Positions 16,202 to 24,973 of a stretch of 64,000 nt of DNA are shown here, in pieces. This DNA comes from Marinobacter azerbaijanicus (GTDB lineage Bacteria > Pseudomonadota > Gammaproteobacteria > Pseudomonadales > Oleiphilaceae), in the NCBI RefSeq assembly GCF_030250645.1, contig NZ_JASSVS010000002.1:558001-622000 (forward strand), in the 5' to 3' direction. Position 1 is the stretch's first letter, and each line of letters opens with the position of its first letter. The notes beneath the pieces are model-generated. The model ran no database searches. It worked only from the letters and a program-made list of their open reading frames with translations, and had not been told where the DNA came from. A program made the translations under genes and the position numbers.

Positions 16202-17566
16202 TTACATTCCCAGATACGCCTCACGGACTTTCTCGTTGCTGAGCAGTTCCCGGCCAGTGCCTTCAATCACCACTTTTCCGGTCTCAAGCACATAACCACG
16301 GTCGGCCAGCGCCAGCGCCTGGGAGGCGTTCTGCTCCACCAGGAAGATGGTTATCCCTTCCTTCTTGAGCTCCTTGACGATGTTGAAGATTTCCTCAACG
16401 ATCAGGGGCGCCAGCCCCATGCTCGGCTCATCCAGCAACAGCAGCCTGGGCTTGGCCATCAGTGCGCGCCCCATGGCCAACATCTGCTGCTGGCCACCGG
16501 ACAGCTCACCGGCCAGGTTATGGCGTTTCTGGCGAAGAATGGGGAACCTGGTGTACATCCGCTCGATGTCGTCCATTACCTCAGCCGTTCTGCCGCGAGT
16601 GTAAGCACCCATCAGGAGGTTGTCATGGACACTCATGTCCTTGAAAACCTGTCTGCCCTCAGGCACCTGCACAATCCCCTGAGCCACGCGCCGGTCGGTG
16701 CTTATCTTGCTCAGGTCTTTACCCTCGAAGCTTATTGATCCCCGATCCACCGGCTGAAGCCCGGAGATTGTCATCAGTAATGTGGACTTGCCCGCGCCGT
16801 TGGCACCCACCAGGGAGACAATCTCGCCACTGTTGATACGGATATCCACATCATGGAGAACCTCGATCTGGCCATAGGAGGTGACAAGTCCCTTGATGGA
16901 CAGCATTTCCTCTTCTGCATGAGGAGCGGTTACCCGGTCTGCGTGCTTGAGTCCCAGCCCCCCGAACTTTTCCGGAGTGTAACTGACAATCTGGTGGCGC
17001 AGTTCCCGGAATTCTTCCCGGACCCGCTCACCAAACAGAGGGTCGTTTTCCACATCCCGCGCTTCGATAATCCGCTGCCAGTCGTCCTCGGTCAGCAGCT
17101 TCCGGGCCCGCGGAATAACCACGCCCTCTTCCTTGCGGATATGTTTGCGAAGGGCCTCCGTGAAACGTGCGAGGGCATGACTGAACTCCTCACGACCTTC
17201 CGGCCAGCGTTTTTCGCACTCCGCCAGCAGTTTACGCAACTCCACCAGCTTCTCATGCCCGACCACGTAGCCCCTGGCCAGCTTCTCCAGCAGGGGTGCC
17301 GTCTCGGGAGACTTCTCACTGAGCCGCTTGTAAAGCTCGATGTCCGTGGGAGTACTGTGGACCCGCTGGGAGAAGTGCTCAATGTAATCAAAGATCGTGG
17401 TCAGCAGCCGCTCATCCGGCCGCTGGTCGTTGAGATTCATATCACTCAGAAGCTGATCCAGCAGGTCCAGGACCCGCCACAGCGCCTGATGCTCATGAAC
17501 AATAATTCGGACGGCCTGCTCGCTGCGTGACTGGGCAGGCGCCATTTCAGTGGTTTGCTCGCTCAT
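16202..17566 (-). CDS. Hemerythrin-like HHE domain fused to LivF-type ABC ATPase
   Basis: One uninterrupted 454-residue frame with two domains. Residues about 18-160 look like a hemerythrin/HHE helical bundle: VHEHQALW (H24, H26), H70, GHEKLVEL (H104, E105) and KHIRKEEGVVIPRA (H142, E146). After a linker, residues 221-454 are a complete LivF ATPase: Walker A GANGAGKS (254-261), signature LSGGQQQ (355-361), Walker B LLLLDEP (375-381) and FLVEQNASQALALADRGYVLE. Normal LivF is about 235 residues and starts near M221 here. An internal start at 16906 is possible (AGAGGAA lies almost against it), but the full frame has conserved residues throughout. It is the last gene of the liv-type operon beside paa genes. 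Confidence 0.88.
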   Translation of the reverse strand: MSEQTTEMAPAQSRSEQAVRIIVHEHQALWRVLDLLDQLLSDMNLNDQRPDERLLTTIFDYIEHFSQRVHSTPTDIELYKRLSEKSPETAPLLEKLARGYVVGHEKLVELRKLLAECEKRWPEGREEFSHALARFTEALRKHIRKEEGVVIPRARKLLTEDDWQRIIEARDVENDPLFGERVREEFRELRHQIVSYTPEKFGGLGLKHADRVTAPHAEEEMLSIKGLVTSYGQIEVLHDVDIRINSGEIVSLVGANGAGKSTLLMTISGLQPVDRGSISFEGKDLSKISTDRRVAQGIVQVPEGRQVFKDMSVHDNLLMGAYTRGRTAEVMDDIERMYTRFPILRQKRHNLAGELSGGQQQMLAMGRALMAKPRLLLLDEPSMGLAPLIVEEIFNIVKELKKEGITIFLVEQNASQALALADRGYVLETGKVVIEGTGRELLSNEKVREAYLGM

Positions 17567-17583
17567 GTGAAATGTCTCCTTGC

Positions 17584-18342
17584 TCAGCCACCGAGATAGG
17601 CGGCGATAACGTCCGGATTCTGACGGATTTCCTCGGGCGTGCCCTCGGCCAGAACGCGACCATAGTTAAGCACCAGCAAACGGTCGGATATTCCCATCAC
17701 CAGTTTCATATCGTGTTCAACCAGCATCACGGTTATGCCCTGATCTGCAATTTTACGGATCAGGTCTTCCAACGCTGCGGTTTCGGTTGCGTTAAGACCT
17801 GCTGCCGGTTCATCCAGCAGAATGACCTTGGGTTCAGCCGCCAGGGCCCTGGCAATCTCGAGCCGCTTCAGCGCACCGTAGGACATCGCAGAGGCCTCTG
17901 CGCCCACGTACTCGCCACAGCCCACGTATTCCATTAGATCAGCTGCGCGTTTGTAGGCAGTCTTCTCGTCCCGCAGCAAAGCCGGTAACCGGAACAAGGT
18001 GGTGAACAGGCTGCTTTTGAACTGCAGGTGACGGCCGAGCATCACGTTTTCGATAGCGGTCATGTTCATGCAGATCTGCATCTGCTGAAAAGTCCGGCAC
18101 ATGCCCCGTTCCGCAAGCTGGTTCGGTTCCAGTTTGGTAGTATTCTCGCCATTCAGCCGGACCTCACCCTTCGTGGGGACGTAGAGGCCGGTAATCAGGT
18201 TGAACAGCGTGGTCTTGCCGGCACCGTTGGGGCCGATGACCGAATAGACCTGCCCGGCCTCAACGGCGAAACTGACGCCCTCCACAGCGTGAACGCCACC
18301 AAAGGCCTTATCCAGCCCTTTTACTTCAACCAGCGCTGTCAT
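17584..18342 (-). CDS. livG: ABC transporter ATP-binding protein, LivG type
   Basis: A 252-residue ATPase with Walker A GPNGAGKT (37-44), the LivG-type signature SYGALKRLEIARAL and Walker B VILLDEPAAGLNATET, followed by the H-loop MLVEHDMKLVMGISD. It pairs with the LivF-like subunit to drive a hydrophobic amino-acid-type (HAAT) importer. Its start overlaps livM by 4 bases. By place among paa genes it probably energises uptake of phenylacetate or a related aromatic acid, though this rests on context only. Confidence 0.92.
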   Translation of the reverse strand: MTALVEVKGLDKAFGGVHAVEGVSFAVEAGQVYSVIGPNGAGKTTLFNLITGLYVPTKGEVRLNGENTTKLEPNQLAERGMCRTFQQMQICMNMTAIENVMLGRHLQFKSSLFTTLFRLPALLRDEKTAYKRAADLMEYVGCGEYVGAEASAMSYGALKRLEIARALAAEPKVILLDEPAAGLNATETAALEDLIRKIADQGITVMLVEHDMKLVMGISDRLLVLNYGRVLAEGTPEEIRQNPDVIAAYLGG

Positions 18343-19346
18343 GCCTCACCTCCCGCTTTCTTGCGCATTCTTTTGGAAACAATTGCGGTTAGCGTGGGCA
18401 ACAGGCCCTTGGGCATGAAAATCATCGTCAGCATCAGGATCAGGCCGAACATGACGGTTTCGAGTTCCTGGAAATCCGCCAGCACCTGCGGCAGGAGGGT
18501 CAGCACTGCAGCCCCCAGAATCACACCAAAGGTAGAGCCCATGCCGCCCAGAACAACCATCGTTATAAAGAGAATGGAAAACTCGAAGCTGGCCACCGCC
18601 GGGGTGATAAAGCCCAGAAAGTGGGCGTAGAGGCTGCCCATCAGGCTGGCGTAGATAGCGGAAATCACAAACACTAGGCTTTTATACTTCGCAGTGTTCA
18701 CGCCAACGACACTTGCCGCGACCTCGGACCCGTGCACCGAGCGCAAGGCACGACCTATCGGTGACTCAATCAGATTGAGCGCAAACCAGACAGCCACCAG
18801 CAGTATTACGCTGGCGAAGATATACCAGGCCTCGAAACCTTCAATCTCAAGGCCGAACAGCGAGTACCGGGCAAAAGAACTCAGTTCCCAGCCGAATACC
18901 TCAAAGGCGGGTACCGGCATACCGTCCGGACCACCTGTCAACGCACGTTCGTTGTTCAGAATAATAGCGATTATGAAGCCCACAGCAAGCGTTGCCATGG
19001 ACAGGTAATGCCCCTTGAGACGCAAAATCGGGCGCCCCACAACCCAGGCAATAATGCCAACCATGATGGCACCCACCAAAAGTGCCGGTACCGAGGGCCA
19101 GCCATAGGTTCCCGTTGCGATACCGGTGAAATAGGCACCAAGACCAAAGAAGCCAGCGTGACCGAGACTGATCTGGCCGGCAAAGCCAACCAGAAGGTTA
19201 AGGCCGACAACCGTGGCGGCAAGAATTGCAATCTGGGTAACCATTCCATATTGAAACGAGTTGCTCAGAAAGGCCGGAATAATAACGAGAATGAGCGCGA
19301 GGAACACCAACCCACGGAGACGCGACTGCATAAAACGGTTCAACAT
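18339..19346 (-). CDS. livM: ABC transporter permease, LivM type
   Basis: A 335-residue permease of the branched-chain-amino-acid family. It has about eight to ten hydrophobic segments and the family signature GFAGQISLGHAGFFGLGAYF (about residues 53-72), then VLGGMGSTFGVILGAAVLTLLPQ near the C terminus. The last residues are basic (KRMRKKAGGEA). It abuts livH (stop and start share 19346) and overlaps livG by 4 bases, so the operon is tightly coupled. Confidence 0.92.
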   Translation of the reverse strand: MLNRFMQSRLRGLVFLALILVIIPAFLSNSFQYGMVTQIAILAATVVGLNLLVGFAGQISLGHAGFFGLGAYFTGIATGTYGWPSVPALLVGAIMVGIIAWVVGRPILRLKGHYLSMATLAVGFIIAIILNNERALTGGPDGMPVPAFEVFGWELSSFARYSLFGLEIEGFEAWYIFASVILLVAVWFALNLIESPIGRALRSVHGSEVAASVVGVNTAKYKSLVFVISAIYASLMGSLYAHFLGFITPAVASFEFSILFITMVVLGGMGSTFGVILGAAVLTLLPQVLADFQELETVMFGLILMLTMIFMPKGLLPTLTAIVSKRMRKKAGGEA

Positions 19347-20221
19347 CAGACACGCTCCACAACTTTGGGACCAAAGAGTCCGCGGGGCATGAAGAAGAGC
19401 ACCAGCAGGATCATGGAAAACGCCACCGCATCCTTGTAATCGGAGGAGATATACCCGGCCGCCATGGCTTCAACAATGCCCAGCGCAAGGCCGCCAACAA
19501 CGGCACCCACACCACTGCCAAGGCCACCGATGGCCGCTGCAACAAAGCCCTTCAGGCCCAGGATGATTCCGATGTCGTAGGACGTAAAGGTAATTGGCGC
19601 GACCACGATACCGGCAACGGAGCCGAGCAGTGCAGACACCAGAAAGGCCAGCATCAGCACCATCTGTGTCCGGACGCCAACCAACCGGGCAGCCTCCTTG
19701 TTCATCGACGTCGCCAGGATGGCTTTGCCTGTCAGGGTCTTGGTGAAGAACAGCACAAGAGCCACTACCACAACGGCACCGACCCCCAGAACCCAGAGGC
19801 TCTGGCTGTTCAGAACAGCACCGAACACGCGAATGGGCTCATCGCTGCTGAAATTCTGCATCACATGGTATTCCTTGCCCCAGACAACCTGGGCAATACC
19901 ACGAATAAAGATGGAAGCACCGATCGTGATAATGATCAGTGTTACTACATCCGCCTGCTTTGCCGGTGCAATGGCGAAGCGCTGAAGCGCTATGCCCAGA
20001 ATCCCGGCAAGAATAATGGCAAGAACAATGGCAAGTACCATTGGTACGCCCATGGCCGTCAACGAGACAGTCGCCATGCCTCCAATCATCAGGAATTCGC
20101 CCTGGGCGAAGTTGATGACATGACTGGCGTTGTAAATAAGGGTGAAACCGAGAGCAATCAGGGCGTAAGTCGCACCGATGGTGATCCCGGTGAACAGGTA
20201 CTGTAAGAATTCTGCGAGCAT
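19346..20221 (-). CDS. livH: ABC transporter permease, LivH type
   Basis: A 291-residue inner-membrane permease starting MLAEFLQYLFTGITIGATYA, with the family motif NFAQGEFLMIGG and the C-terminal EAA-like loop GGLGSGVGAVVGGLALGIVE. It forms the translocation pore with LivM. It lies 79 bases downstream of the binding-protein gene. Family is clear; the substrate is not fixed by sequence. Confidence 0.92.
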   Translation of the reverse strand: MLAEFLQYLFTGITIGATYALIALGFTLIYNASHVINFAQGEFLMIGGMATVSLTAMGVPMVLAIVLAIILAGILGIALQRFAIAPAKQADVVTLIIITIGASIFIRGIAQVVWGKEYHVMQNFSSDEPIRVFGAVLNSQSLWVLGVGAVVVVALVLFFTKTLTGKAILATSMNKEAARLVGVRTQMVLMLAFLVSALLGSVAGIVVAPITFTSYDIGIILGLKGFVAAAIGGLGSGVGAVVGGLALGIVEAMAAGYISSDYKDAVAFSMILLVLFFMPRGLFGPKVVERV

Positions 20222-20300
20222 AGCGATGGTTCCGGTCGAACATCGGCCGGCGACTTATCCAGAAGGACCGCCGCCGGCCGCGAGACAGGTGAAAGGGATA

Positions 20301-21458
20301 TCAGTCGATCAATTTCCATTCGCCGTTCTGGACTTCCAGAATGCGGAAGGATTCCGGATCAAGGCCGTTGTGGTCATCCGGTGACATATTGAACACACCG
20401 GTTACGCCGACATAGCCCTTGATGTTTTCCAGCGCGTTACGAACGGCTTCCGGATCGGTCGAGCCAGCTTCTTCCATGGCGCGAACCGCCAGCATCAGGC
20501 CGTCGTAGGCATAGGCACCGAAAGTAGACACCTTGGAGTCCCAGCGGGCTTCGTATTCAGCCTTGTAGTTCTGAACCACGTCTTTCTGGGGATCGTCGTC
20601 CGGCAGAGAGTCCGGCACCAGCAGCGGAGATGCAGGCAGGCGCAGGCCTTCGGCAGAGGAGCCCGCCAGCTCGAGGAAGCTGTCAGAAGCCACACCGTGA
20701 GACTGATAGAACGGGAGCTCCATACCCAACTGGTCATAGTTGCGGGTTACGATGGCCGGACCCTGACCAAAACCGAAGTTCAGTACAGCTTCCACACCCT
20801 TTGTGTTACGGATATTGGTCAACTGGGCGGTCATGTCTGTATCAGATCCGCTGTAGGTAACATCGGCCACGACTTCCATGCCCATCTTTTCAGCCACTTC
20901 CAGAGTCTGGCTACGACCGGAGCTTCCGAAACCACCTGTGCCGGAGATCAGGCCGAACTTGGTAATGCCGCGTTCCTTCATGTCGGTCAGAATGCGCTCT
21001 GCCGCCATGCGGTCGGTTTGGGGAGTCTTGAATACCCATTTCTTGACCGGGTCTGTAATAACAACCGCACCGGCCAGAGAGATGAACGGCACTTCTGCCT
21101 GCTCGATCAGTGGCACCGCTGCCATGGTGGCACCGGTGGTGCTCCCACCAACGATGATATCCACCTGATCAGAGCGAATCAGACGGCTCGCAAAGTTACG
21201 GGCGGAAGAGGCATTGCCTACGTCGTCATAGTGGATCAGCTCCAGCTGACGTCCCAGGACACCGCCTTCTTCATTAATTTTCTCGACGTACATCTCGAGT
21301 GTTTTCAACTCGGGATCGCCAAGGAAAGATGCCGGACCTGTTACTGACAGGAACGACCCGATTTTGATTGGTTCGGCTGCCTGGGCGCTCATCATCATGA
21401 GACCTGCAGCAGCTACCGCTGCGCATTTTCCTGCGCGACGCATCATAGTTTTAAGCAT
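20301..21458 (-). CDS. Periplasmic binding protein of the paa-linked ABC importer (LivK type)
   Basis: A 385-residue type I periplasmic binding protein. The N terminus has a basic start and a hydrophobic core (MLKTMMRRAGKCAAVAAAG) with likely cleavage after SAQAA, before EPIKIGSFLSVTGP. The rest follows the LivJ/LivK family, with GGSTTGATMAAVPLIEQ and YAYDGLMLAVRAM. It is the first gene of the operon and is divergent from paaX. Binding proteins of this family beside paa genes probably carry phenylacetate-type aromatic acids; leucine-type substrates cannot be excluded. Confidence 0.9.
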   Translation of the reverse strand: MLKTMMRRAGKCAAVAAAGLMMMSAQAAEPIKIGSFLSVTGPASFLGDPELKTLEMYVEKINEEGGVLGRQLELIHYDDVGNASSARNFASRLIRSDQVDIIVGGSTTGATMAAVPLIEQAEVPFISLAGAVVITDPVKKWVFKTPQTDRMAAERILTDMKERGITKFGLISGTGGFGSSGRSQTLEVAEKMGMEVVADVTYSGSDTDMTAQLTNIRNTKGVEAVLNFGFGQGPAIVTRNYDQLGMELPFYQSHGVASDSFLELAGSSAEGLRLPASPLLVPDSLPDDDPQKDVVQNYKAEYEARWDSKVSTFGAYAYDGLMLAVRAMEEAGSTDPEAVRNALENIKGYVGVTGVFNMSPDDHNGLDPESFRILEVQNGEWKLID

Positions 21459-21759
21459 TGTTTTTGTTCTCCCGAATTGTGCAGGGGCTTGAGTATGTTT
21501 TTTCCTTCATCCCTGATTACTGCAATCCTTCTTCGCTCCCGGTAAAATTCGATACCATTGACGAATATCAAACGAATTTATTGTATCATAACTTTTATGT
21601 CAACCGATTTCAGGGAGCCGATCACGGCTCTCCAAGTAAAGCTGACACTGGCACAACGCGCCAGCACCGCCAGCAGAAAGACAAACCTTTACCTGACACG
21701 CAAGACCCGCATAATACGTGCAACCTGTTTCATTGATTATGATTTGCGGACCCGGAACC
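21459..21759. other. Divergent control region between the liv operon and paaX
   Basis: A 301-base stretch holding the leftward livK promoter (21575-21603) with a TGATAC core in its spacer. On the + strand TTGACG (21558-21563) could be the -35 element of a paaX promoter, but no good -10 follows at the usual distance. No gene is seen. Confidence 0.6.
21575..21603 (-). promoter_or_regulatory. Sigma-70 promoter of the liv operon with a candidate PaaX operator
   Basis: On the - strand TTGACA (21598-21603) and TAAATT (21575-21580) are spaced by 17 bases. Between them the - strand reads TATGATACAA; the TGATAC core is at 21583-21588. The same core lies in the spacer of the paaF and paaA promoters. 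Confidence 0.55.
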
Positions 21760-22722
21760 ATGACTGCAAAAAGCCAGCTAGAACTGCTCGTCAAGAATTT
21801 TCAGAAAAAACGGCCACTTCGCGCCGGTTCTCTCATCATTACCATCTATGGCGACGCCATCGTTCCCCGCGGTGGCAATGTCTGGCTGGGCAGCCTGATG
21901 AAACTGGTAGAGCCCATGGGCATCAGCCAAAGACTGGTCCGCACTTCGGTATATCGCCTGGTTCAGGAATCCTGGTTGCAGACTGAAAAGGTGGGGCGCT
22001 GCAGTTATTACAGCCTGACTGGTCCCGGGCTGCGCCGGTTTGAGCAGGCTTTCCAGCATGTTTACAATCTTGATACAGAAGAGTGGAGCGGGGGGTGGTG
22101 CCTTGTGTACCTGAACCAGCTGGCCCCGGAACTTCGACAGAAAGTCCGGGAAGAGCTCAAATGGCTCAGTTTCGGCAGCATGGCGCCAGGTCTGATGGAG
22201 CACCCGAGATTTACCCGCAACGAATTGATTCCCATGCTGCAGGAATGGGGAGCGCTGGACGACACCATCGTCATGCAGACTATGCCCATGGAACAGAAAA
22301 GTCCCAGGGCGCTTCGTCTGCAGGTCCGTGAGAGCTGGAACCTGGACGAGCTGGGAGGTCGGTACCGGCGTTTTCTGACGCAGTTCCGTCCCCTGTGGCG
22401 CGAACTACAGTCCGAAGACACCCTCAACCCCGAGGAATGCCTGATTCTCCGGGTCCTGCTGATTCACGAGTACCGTAAAATCCTGCTTCGTGACCCTCTG
22501 CTACCCGATGAACTGTTACCGGGTGACTGGGAAGGACGAAGTGCGAAGCAGCTTTGTCGCAACCTGTACCGCAAGATCTATGTGCGGGCTGAACAGTGGC
22601 TCGACGAGACTCTGGAGAATGCTTCCGGCCCGCTGCCAGGGCCCAGCGAAAAGTTCTACAAACGCTTCGGAGGCCTTCGCGATGCAAGCACCCTCAACGA
22701 AGCCGTGTCTGAGATGGAATAA
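21760..22722 (+). CDS. paaX: Phenylacetate catabolism repressor PaaX
   Basis: A PaaX-family transcription regulator of about 320 residues. After the start MTAKSQLELL, the N-terminal winged-helix region reads SLIITIYGDAIVPRGGNVWL then GISQRLVRTSVYRLVQESWL, which matches the PaaX family (RGG-x-WLGSL and VRT-x-x-RL). PaaX represses paa promoters and is released by phenylacetyl-CoA. In-frame ATGs at 21718 and 21739 lie upstream; 21760 gives the expected family length. The gene is divergent from the liv-type importer, which it probably also controls. Confidence 0.93.
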   Translation: MTAKSQLELLVKNFQKKRPLRAGSLIITIYGDAIVPRGGNVWLGSLMKLVEPMGISQRLVRTSVYRLVQESWLQTEKVGRCSYYSLTGPGLRRFEQAFQHVYNLDTEEWSGGWCLVYLNQLAPELRQKVREELKWLSFGSMAPGLMEHPRFTRNELIPMLQEWGALDDTIVMQTMPMEQKSPRALRLQVRESWNLDELGGRYRRFLTQFRPLWRELQSEDTLNPEECLILRVLLIHEYRKILLRDPLLPDELLPGDWEGRSAKQLCRNLYRKIYVRAEQWLDETLENASGPLPGPSEKFYKRFGGLRDASTLNEAVSEME

Positions 22723-22745
22723 CCGGTCCCCGAAGCCGGTTATTC
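22717..22745. terminator. Bidirectional terminator between paaX and the MFS gene
   Basis: GAATAACCGG (22717-22726) is repeated in inverse at 22736-22745 with a 9-base loop. It begins inside the paaX stop region and ends 7 bases before the convergent MFS gene. The T content is modest, so strength is uncertain. Confidence 0.5.
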
Positions 22746-22751
22746 AGGCGG

Positions 22752-23942
22752 CTACAAACGGGCCCCTGAAGGCTTGCCCTGGCCCCGCTGTTCCATTTTT
22801 CGCGCCAGATGCAACATCACCACACCAAGCGCCATCACAATCATGGTAAGCCAGAGCCCGTTGGTGTAGTTGCCTTCCACATCGGCAAGGTAGCCCACAA
22901 CGGCGGGTGCCAGCATCTGAGCGATACCATAACTGAATGTTAGCCTGCTCATCGGCCGGGACGGATTCTCCGGGAAAACACGACCCACCATAGCCAGCAT
23001 CATGCTGACAATACCGATAAAGCTGGCGCCATAAATCACGGCACTGAGCATCACGCTTGCCATTTCGGTGCTGACAATCAGCATCAGAATACTGACAGCG
23101 TTGAGGGTGTAAGCCAGGTACAGCGCCAGCCATTGCCCCCAGCGACGCGAGAACACATCCCACAGCCAGCATGCCGGCGTGGCGGCGAGACCGACAATCA
23201 GCCAGATCAACCAGCCGTGCCCCCTGAGCTGTGGCATGGCCTCCGCGATAGCCACCAGGAAAGTGGCCGTCACCACATAGCCCACACCTGCACAGAAATA
23301 GGCCAGCTGTAATATGCGAATGAAGCGACTCCGCTCACCCCCCGCCTTTTTACCTGCGGTTTGCGGCAAGGCGCAGGCCCGGTAGTCCGGCATCCAGCGC
23401 CAGGCCGGAACCAGAAGCACCAACGCCACCAGTCCGTAGATCACCCACTGCGTATCCCAGGTAAAGGCATCCTTGATCAGCTCGGCCACTACCGCCGTAA
23501 GAACAATGCCGAGCCCGATACCGGAAAAGAATACGCCCAGCTCGGATTTCTGATTGTGTTTGATCAGCCAGCTCATTAACAGGCCGGCCCCCAACAACAT
23601 GCCGGCCGAGGTGCTGAGCCCGGAGATAAATCGCAGCACGAACCACAGCCACACATTGGTGGTGTACCCCATAAGAACCGTCGAAACCACTGCAACAACA
23701 AGGCCGATCTGGTACAGCCTTACCTTGAGCCCAAGATCGCTGATCCGGGTGATAAGCAGCGCTCCGGTCAGGTAGCCGGCGTAATTCACCGTTGCCAGCA
23801 TCCCCACCACGGAGGTGCTCAGGCCAAGCGCGGCGACCATCTCGGGGATCATTGGCGTGTACGAGAACCGGGCAATGCCCACCATGACCACAACCGCGAT
23901 CACACTGGCGACCAGCACTTTCATCGTTTCTATTGGCTTCAC
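22752..23942 (-). CDS. MFS transporter, YbfB/YjiJ type
   Basis: A 396-residue major-facilitator protein with about twelve hydrophobic segments. The first helix, VVVMVGIARFSYTPMIPEMV, and the following LSTSVVGMLATVNYAGYLTG are characteristic of the YbfB/YjiJ group, whose substrates are unknown. The start is GTG 23942, with AAGGA a few bases upstream; an ATG lies at residue 7. It follows the thioesterase-like gene on the same strand by 45 bases, so both may be co-transcribed. A role in export or uptake of aromatic or acyl compounds is possible only by position. Confidence 0.85.
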   Translation of the reverse strand: MKPIETMKVLVASVIAVVVMVGIARFSYTPMIPEMVAALGLSTSVVGMLATVNYAGYLTGALLITRISDLGLKVRLYQIGLVVAVVSTVLMGYTTNVWLWFVLRFISGLSTSAGMLLGAGLLMSWLIKHNQKSELGVFFSGIGLGIVLTAVVAELIKDAFTWDTQWVIYGLVALVLLVPAWRWMPDYRACALPQTAGKKAGGERSRFIRILQLAYFCAGVGYVVTATFLVAIAEAMPQLRGHGWLIWLIVGLAATPACWLWDVFSRRWGQWLALYLAYTLNAVSILMLIVSTEMASVMLSAVIYGASFIGIVSMMLAMVGRVFPENPSRPMSRLTFSYGIAQMLAPAVVGYLADVEGNYTNGLWLTMIVMALGVVMLHLARKMEQRGQGKPSGARL

Positions 23943-23987
23943 GGGGATTCCTTACTTCGAAGACAGGGATGGCCGTTGGTATTATCG

Positions 23988-24776
23988 CTACCCAAATACC
24001 GTTACCGTTTGCCGACTCAGGGCTACCAGCTCTCCGCGAGCAGTCCAGACCCCCGCATGAGTGTGGCCGTATCCGGCACTTGCCTCATCGATCGTCGCCT
24101 TGTACAGCAGCCAGTCTCCCGGCTCCAGAGCCGGCCTGGGATGCACGATATCAAGCGCCCAACTCAGGGAACTGGTTTTCACCCGTTCTTTCACATAGGG
24201 CAGGACCGCAGGCGGCCAGGCATCAACGAGGGCAATAATGTGGGCGTCTGAAAAGGTTTCCGGCGTCTTCCTGAACTGCATCCAGCCACCAAGCTCTCGA
24301 CCACCTTTGCCGCTGAATGGAAGATTGCCAAATGCCCACCGCATCTCGATCTGCTGGATGAATTCCGGTGTAACGCCCGCAATATAGTCCAATCCCCTGC
24401 ACTGGCCCACCGGTTTCACTTCCGGCGCCGGCAAGGCGTCAACCTGCACCTCTGAATCCCTCTCGCCTCCAAAACTGGCCATCGCCACCAGCTTTGGCTC
24501 CCCGCCCTGGACAATCCGGCCCATTACCTGGCTGACAGCCTTGCCTTCCCGCAGAATTTCGGCGTCGACGGCTGCCGGCTCATCCGGCGTTACCGGCCCC
24601 ACGAACGACACCTGCATGGATCGCATGGGGCGCCCCGGAGCAACCACATGAGCCATCCGGTCAAACACCAGCGCCGCACTTACACCACCAAAAGAGGCAC
24701 GCCCCTGACTCCAGGTTGACGGGATGGTGACCTCTCCATCCTGGGCGACGGTTTCCATTAATCTGTCAAAATTCAT
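23988..24776 (-). CDS. Acyl-CoA thioesterase-like double-hotdog protein
   Basis: A 262-residue protein of the TesB-like thioesterase family (two hotdog domains). Family marks are SQGRASFGGVSAALVFDRM near residue 23 and PMRSMQVSFVGPVTPDEP near residue 49, with the second domain starting around residue 140 and ending HTHAGVWTARGELVALSRQ. The likely reaction is hydrolysis of acyl-CoA esters, but the substrate is unknown. It is divergent from the DEAD-box helicase and upstream of the MFS gene on the same strand. Confidence 0.82.
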   Translation of the reverse strand: MNFDRLMETVAQDGEVTIPSTWSQGRASFGGVSAALVFDRMAHVVAPGRPMRSMQVSFVGPVTPDEPAAVDAEILREGKAVSQVMGRIVQGGEPKLVAMASFGGERDSEVQVDALPAPEVKPVGQCRGLDYIAGVTPEFIQQIEMRWAFGNLPFSGKGGRELGGWMQFRKTPETFSDAHIIALVDAWPPAVLPYVKERVKTSSLSWALDIVHPRPALEPGDWLLYKATIDEASAGYGHTHAGVWTARGELVALSRQTVTVFG

Positions 24777-24909
24777 CAGCCTGCCTCATTAGCATCCTAC
24801 CCGAAACAATCCGGAGATTGCCGAATATCCGCCGTGAACGCAACTGCCTGCCCGGCAACTACCTACAGCACCGCTGGTATTAGCCGTGTTAAAGATCCAA
24901 GAAACCAGT

Positions 24910-24946
24910 TATAATCCCCGCCACATCATGCATTGCATTGCAATGC
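24910..24946 (+). promoter_or_regulatory. Possible promoter of the DEAD-box helicase gene with a 12-bp palindrome
   Basis: TATAAT at 24910-24915 lies 58 bases before the helicase ATG; the -35 region is weak. GCATTGCAATGC at 24935-24946 is a perfect palindrome within the presumed leader, where a regulator or an RNA fold could act. Confidence 0.4.
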
Positions 24947-24973
24947 TCTACCCTTCGAATTCCGAGTACATTA

